DNA of 64,000 nt, taken from assembly GCF_009760405.1 (NCBI RefSeq), contig NZ_WRPP01000006.1, positions 248,001 through 312,000 of the forward strand, written 5' to 3'. The notes under the pieces are model-generated. The model saw only the letters and a program-made list of their open reading frames with translations, was not told the origin of the DNA and did no database searches. The DNA is from Nocardia terrae (GTDB taxonomy: Bacteria; Actinomycetota; Actinomycetes; Mycobacteriales; Mycobacteriaceae). Of this stretch, positions 61,200-64,000 are shown in pieces (the stretch's first letter is position 1; each line of letters starts with the position of its first letter). Position numbers and translations under genes: made by a program.

Positions 61200-62015
61200 T
61201 CAGCTGGCAATGGGCAGATCGAGGGCGCCGTCGTCGTTCATTATCGAGTACTGTAATTCCTGGAGCTTGCGCGAGGGTTCCAAGCCGAATTCTCCCACCA
61301 TTGCGCCGCGTATCCGCTGAAATACTTCGAGTGCGCCGGTACGGTTGCCCGACCGATACAGCGCGACCATGAATTGTGCGTGGAAGTCTTCATGGAACGG
61401 GTGTTGCGCGGTGAGCGATGCCAGTTCGCCCAGGATCGCCCGGTGGTATCCGAGGCGAAGCTCCATCGCGATCCGGCGTTCGGTGACACAGAGCAAGGAA
61501 TGCTCGAGTCGTACGACCTCTGCTCGCAACATTGGGCCGTGCTGGACATCGATGAGCGGTGAACCCGCGCACAGCTTCTCGGCCGTTCGGTACAGGGTGG
61601 CTGCTTCGGCGGTCCGCCCGGCCCGGTCGGACATCTCGGCGCGATCGGCGAGCTGATGAAAGCCGTGGATGTCGACATACAGATCGTCCGGAGTGAACAC
61701 GTACCCGCTGTTGACCGTTCGCAGCAGGCGAGCGGCCACCTCTGGTGATTCCATCCCCGATGCCTCTGCCAACAGGCGCCGCAGTTGCAGGACATAGGTT
61801 TGTAACGTCGTCGCGGCTCGTCGGGGCGGGCACTCTTCCCATAGTTCGGTGATCAGTGATCCGGTCGAGAGCTGTCGGTGGGGATTGAGTGCGAACAGCG
61901 CCAGCAGGCTGCGGGGTTTGGTGGCGCTGGGCACTGCTGATCTGGCTCCGACGGTGAGCCGCAGCGGGCCCAGCATCCTCGCATCGATTGTGTCGACCAG
62001 TTCCGAGGTGTGCAT
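61200..62015 (-). CDS. SARP-family transcriptional activator
   Basis: The 271-residue regulator has an OmpR-like winged helix (about 10-105, with ARMLGPLRLTVGARS, KPRSLLALFALNP and TLQTYVLQLRRLL). A BTAD domain follows (about 110-255, with DIHGFHQLADRA and PFHEDFHAQFMVALYRSGNRTGALEVFQRI). SARPs are cluster-specific activators of antibiotic genes that bind heptamer direct repeats. AAGGGG precedes the ATG. It is divergent from nothing and sits behind the MFS gene on the same strand. Confidence 0.92.
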   Translation of the reverse strand: MHTSELVDTIDARMLGPLRLTVGARSAVPSATKPRSLLALFALNPHRQLSTGSLITELWEECPPRRAATTLQTYVLQLRRLLAEASGMESPEVAARLLRTVNSGYVFTPDDLYVDIHGFHQLADRAEMSDRAGRTAEAATLYRTAEKLCAGSPLIDVQHGPMLRAEVVRLEHSLLCVTERRIAMELRLGYHRAILGELASLTAQHPFHEDFHAQFMVALYRSGNRTGALEVFQRIRGAMVGEFGLEPSRKLQELQYSIMNDDGALDLPIAS

Positions 62016-62087
62016 TGCGATTTCCCCTTTCGGTGGATATCGATCTGTCCGGAGATCTTGTTGAGGGACCCCGTGGGGCGAGTCCGA

Positions 62088-63545
62088 TCAGCGCCGTCGA
62101 TGAGTTCCGACGGCACGGGAGACCGAGCGCCCGCCGAAGAAGGTGATGGCCAGCGCCAGTGCGAGGAGGGTGATCACTGCTCCGGCGGCCGCGTTGAGGT
62201 GCAGTCCGCGCACGGCGTCTGTGCTGGTGGTCAGGCTGCCCGCAACGGCTACACCGATCGCGCCGCCGACCTGACGGGCGGTGTTGAAGACGGCCGAACC
62301 GAGTCCGGCCTGCTCGGGCGGGACAGATTCCATGATCGCCGCGGTGCTCGCCGGAAGTGTGAACGCCGGTGCGACGCCGCCCAATACGAGAAGAGCCAGT
62401 GGGAGTGCGTAGTTGGTTCCGGGGTCCACCAGCATCCAGCCGAGCAGACTGAGGGAGCCTGCTGTGAGTCCGACGACCGCCGGTGATCGCGGCCCGATTC
62501 GGCCGACGAGCCGACCTGCGGCGGCGGCCAGGAAGATCGCCGGCAGCGCGATGGGCAGCATCGCGAATCCGGTTGTCAGGGGACTGAAGTGTTGAACTCG
62601 CTGAAAGAAGATCGGGGTGAGGAACAGGATGCCGAAGAACCCGAGGGTGAACAGTAGTCCGACCGCGGCAGCGGCGAGGAACTCGCGATCGGTCAACGAC
62701 ACGGACTCGTCCCGGCGCTGGTCGAGTGCAAAGGCTGTGCAGGACAGAGCCGCCAGGATGAAGCAGGTCAGCACCAGCCAGTGCCGCCATCCCAGCGATC
62801 CGGCTTCGTTCAGGCCGATCACCAGCAGCGCGACGGCGGCAGTTCCCAGCAGCTGGCTCAACCATCCGAATCCGCCGTCACCCGTCGTTCTCGCAGCGGG
62901 CACATAGCGTTTCGTCATCCAATAAGCGAGGATCACGACCGGAATGTTGATGAGGAACACCGATCGCCATCCGGCGAATGTGATGAACACCCCGCCCAGG
63001 ACCGGGCCGGTGGCCGCGGCAACGCCGGCGACCATGCTCCACACCCCGAATGCGTGGGCACGAGCGGCCCGGTCGGTATAGAGGGCGCGCAGCAACGACA
63101 ACGATGAGGGGATCATCGCGGCCGCTCCGACACCTTGGAGGAATCGGAATCCGACCAGTGCGATGCCGCTCGGGGCGAGGCCGCAAAGCAGTGATCCGAT
63201 GCCGAATATCAGTAAGCCGCATAGGAATACGGTCCGTGCGGAGTATCTGTCGCCGAGGCTGCCGGCGGTGAGCATCAGAGCCGCGAACACCAGCGTGTAG
63301 CCGTCGACCACCCATTGCAGCACCGTCAATCCCGCGTCGAGGTCGTCGCCGATGCGAGGAATCGCGACAGTGACGACCGAGACGTCGAAGGTCACCATGA
63401 AGCAGCCGATGCACAGGGCGACGAGGGCTGCCGTCCCTGGCGAGCGCGCGGCGGCGCCGGGAGGCGGGTGGTGAATCTCGGTGGTGACCACGGTGATCGT
63501 GTCCTCGAGGGCCTTGTGGCTCTCGGTATTGGAATCGCTCCGCAT
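62088..63545 (-). CDS. DHA2-family MFS exporter
   Basis: The 485-residue exporter has 14 membrane helices, VTFDVSVVTVAIPRIG in helix 1, AGSLGDRYSARTVFL in loop 2-3 and AGVAAATGPVLGGVF in helix 5. GGGAGG lies before the ATG. It diverges from a MarR regulator with 70 bases between starts. It is the second exporter of the island and may confer self-resistance. Confidence 0.9.
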   Translation of the reverse strand: MRSDSNTESHKALEDTITVVTTEIHHPPPGAAARSPGTAALVALCIGCFMVTFDVSVVTVAIPRIGDDLDAGLTVLQWVVDGYTLVFAALMLTAGSLGDRYSARTVFLCGLLIFGIGSLLCGLAPSGIALVGFRFLQGVGAAAMIPSSLSLLRALYTDRAARAHAFGVWSMVAGVAAATGPVLGGVFITFAGWRSVFLINIPVVILAYWMTKRYVPAARTTGDGGFGWLSQLLGTAAVALLVIGLNEAGSLGWRHWLVLTCFILAALSCTAFALDQRRDESVSLTDREFLAAAAVGLLFTLGFFGILFLTPIFFQRVQHFSPLTTGFAMLPIALPAIFLAAAAGRLVGRIGPRSPAVVGLTAGSLSLLGWMLVDPGTNYALPLALLVLGGVAPAFTLPASTAAIMESVPPEQAGLGSAVFNTARQVGGAIGVAVAGSLTTSTDAVRGLHLNAAAGAVITLLALALAITFFGGRSVSRAVGTHRRR

Positions 63546-63601
63546 GGAGCCCTCCCGATTGTGCGTCTAGTAATTAGATGACTGGTAAGAAGTTTCCGAG
63601 T

Positions 63602-63613
63602 GTTAGGCTAACC
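63602..63613. promoter_or_regulatory. GTTAGGCTAAC palindrome in front of the marR-like gene
   Basis: A perfect 5+1+5 palindrome lies a few bases before the GTG start, facing the DHA2 exporter on the other side. It could be the MarR autoregulatory site. GTTAGGCTAACC also equals the core of the IdeR/DtxR iron box, but the outer bases do not match. Confidence 0.4.
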
Positions 63614-63615
63614 CG

Positions 63616-64000
63616 GTGAAAACCAGGGAGCAAGCCCGTGACCGGGTGGACGTGATCATCGACCAGATCGCGGCGATCACCGCGGACAGTGCGACGACGG
63701 GTCAGCGCGACGATCTCGCGGCGAAGGCACTGTGCTATCGGCTGAGGCGGCTCGCGCACTATGTCGAGACGCAATTACGCAGGGAGCTGGCGTCTTTCGG
63801 CATCGAGTTGTGGGAATTGGAGCTACTGGCGTATCTGCATCGCAGCGGTTCGCCGTACCAGGCGACCGCTGGTGCGCTTCAGGACGCGATGCAGTTGACG
63901 ACCGGCGCCGTCACCAAACGGGTGACTGCCCTCGAGCGTCGTGGGTGGGTGGAGCGCAACATCGATCCCCGTGATCGACGCCAGATCCTGGTCCGCCTCA
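63616..64000 (+). CDS. MarR-family regulator (3' end outside window)
   Basis: The first 128 codons are visible. They encode an N-terminal dimerisation helix, then the winged helix (about 70-128) with LTTGAVTKRVTALERRGWVERN and the wing DPRDRRQILV. Codon 54 is a rare TTA. The GTG at 63616 is the natural start; a palindrome precedes it. It is divergent from the DHA2 exporter, the usual setting for a drug-responsive MarR repressor. Confidence 0.9.
   Translation, partial: MKTREQARDRVDVIIDQIAAITADSATTGQRDDLAAKALCYRLRRLAHYVETQLRRELASFGIELWELELLAYLHRSGSPYQATAGALQDAMQLTTGAVTKRVTALERRGWVERNIDPRDRRQILVRL

Noticed and set aside
1..64000. CRISPR arrays, insertion sequences, integrases, phage genes
   Set aside because: No spaced repeat arrays, transposase or integrase motifs were seen; only a degenerate tRNA-proximal repeat.

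Overview
The window reads as a chromosomal segment of a high-GC, mycolic-type actinomycete, most likely Nocardia or a close relative. The grounds are frequent GTG starts, GTGA/ATGA stop-start overlaps, AccA3/AccE-like carboxylase subunits, a 13E12-type DUF222/HNH protein, an FprA ferredoxin reductase and a SigK-type sigma factor. No rRNA, insertion sequence, CRISPR array or origin was seen. One tRNA (Ala, GGC) lies at 42686-42758.

Region 1 (1-9.8 kb) is a purine and glyoxylate catabolic block on the + strand. It holds the end of one NCS2 permease, then uraD-uraH-urate oxidase, a second NCS2 permease, hydroxypyruvate isomerase, tartronate semialdehyde reductase, glyoxylate carboligase, glycerate kinase and an FAH-fold enzyme. 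Together they take urate to allantoin and glyoxylate to phosphoglycerate. The allantoin-to-glyoxylate steps are not here unless the FAH enzyme performs the last one. A 14-bp-stem terminator closes the block.

Region 2 (9.8-42.6 kb) is mixed accessory and housekeeping content. It includes VOC proteins, an ArsR-hydrolase operon divergent from an MFS carrier, a TMEM175-type channel, a KstD-like flavoprotein, a DUF4132 protein, an S9 peptidase lipoprotein, several TetR regulators beside membrane proteins or exporters, two GAF-ANTAR proteins, an ECF sigma factor and an osmotic-stress group (MscL, BCCT carrier, two helical proteins). It also has an ALO-type oxidase, a secreted lipase, a DUF190 gene followed by a broken crcB, phosphoglucomutase, a DsbA-like protein and a DUF222/HNH protein. 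Several divergent regulator/transporter pairs carry clear inverted repeats in the shared promoter region.

Region 3 (42.7 kb to the end) begins just after tRNA-Ala and looks like a biosynthetic island. Base composition is visibly lower in GC in many of its genes, and TTA codons occur. A leftward operon encodes an acyl-CoA carboxylase (beta, epsilon, alpha), a malonyl-type FabD, a LuxR regulator and a flavin-dependent halogenase. A rightward, overlapping operon encodes KAS III, an acyl carrier protein, KAS II, an SDR reductase, an AfsA-family butenolide/butyrolactone synthase homologue and a HAD phosphatase. Around these lie an MmyB-type regulator, two MFS exporters, an FprA reductase, an acyl-CoA-dehydrogenase-fold monooxygenase, a RutE-type nitroreductase, a SARP regulator and a MarR regulator.

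The simplest reading is a self-contained pathway. The carboxylase and FabD make malonyl-ACP. KAS III, KAS II and the SDR build a beta-ketoacyl chain. The AfsA homologue condenses it with a C3 phosphate, the HAD enzyme removes the phosphate, and the halogenase and redox enzymes tailor the product. AfsA plus a HAD phosphatase plus an MmyB-type regulator recalls methylenomycin furan/methylenomycin loci, but a dedicated fatty-acid-synthase-like set with a halogenase is not something I recognise in a described autoregulator cluster. This is the main candidate for a new system in the window.
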